Assembly: GCF_023053635.1 (NCBI RefSeq)
Contig: NC_086180.1
Location: forward strand, 6,949,206 to 7,013,205
Length of the DNA: 64,000 nt
Source: Elgaria multicarinata webbii
Taxonomy: Eukaryota > Chordata > Lepidosauria > Squamata > Anguidae
Direction: 5' to 3'
The translations under genes were made by a program, and so were the position numbers. Each line of letters opens with the position of its first letter. Within the stretch, counting starts at the first letter, position 1. Positions 63,854-64,000 of this stretch are shown here, one piece after another. The notes beneath the pieces are model-generated. The model was given only the letters and a program-made list of their open reading frames with translations, did not search any database and was not told the DNA's origin.

Positions 63854-64000
63854 TTTCAGATAACAAACAGAAGCTGCATTTCAATAGGGTCTGTTCGTTC
63901 ATTTGCTGTTCAGTACAGTCAGGAGGAAAAGGGGAGAAAAGCAAGTGGCCGAGTAATTCTTTGACCACCCTGGCCATAACTGTGCTCCCACGAGGCAGCA

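Noticed and set aside
1-64000. CRISPR arrays, operons, bacterial regulatory features, rRNA
   Set aside because: None present. Regular repeats here are microsatellites, tandem arrays and transposon copies of a vertebrate genome.

Overview
The window is vertebrate nuclear DNA, most likely from a squamate reptile (lizard or snake). It holds split genes with consensus splice sites. It is dense in CR1 and L2 LINE 3' ends, with L1, an R4-clade fragment, a Sauria-type tRNA SINE, CORE/MIR-like SINEs, hAT-like and foldback MITEs, a recent Ty1/copia insertion and an old gammaretrovirus-like fossil. This mixture is typical of squamates. The species cannot be told from the sequence.

Three host genes can be read exon by exon. 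MRPS26 (mitochondrial ribosomal protein mS26, + strand, 4,437-8,917) has four exons and 206 codons, and its promoter is built from tandem 145-bp modules. GNRH2 (- strand, coding exons 34,440-31,038) encodes the exact GnRH-II decapeptide [10 protein letters not shown] with GKR and an 86-residue precursor; a TATA box and an untranslated first exon lie near 37.5 kb. Between them on the + strand (20,425-20,598, with a possible second exon at 21,788-21,832) is an unusual secreted-peptide gene. It has a signal peptide, an acidic spacer with six consecutive Asp, then CYIQNCPRG-GKR, which is arginine vasotocin with its amidation and cleavage signal. No neurophysin exon is visible anywhere in the window. 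In human chr20p13 the order is GNRH2-MRPS26-OXT-AVP, so this is the vasotocin/oxytocin neighbourhood in rearranged form, carrying a neurophysin-less vasotocin gene.

A ~475-bp non-repeat-like sequence just upstream of the GNRH2 promoter (37,641-38,117) has an inverted copy at 17,768-18,239, 2.1 kb upstream of the vasotocin-like gene and in the same orientation relative to it. The two peptide genes are convergent and each is preceded by the same putative regulatory block.

Layout: 0-4 kb CR1, SINE, a MITE and ZNF143-type motifs; 4-9 kb MRPS26; 9-17 kb repeats with the copia element (11,606-15,236); 17-22 kb conserved block and vasotocin-like gene; 22-27 kb L1 split by a 2.4-kb hAT-like element; 27-31 kb repeats; 31-38 kb GNRH2; 38.2-43.6 kb a complete-length LINE with an unusually long single frame; 43.6-53.9 kb repeats and an orphan TAS1R-like first exon (49,520-49,708); 53.9-56.3 kb an ERV fossil; 56.3-64 kb two opposed L2 copies and a tract of degenerate local duplications with recurring splice-donor-like sites.
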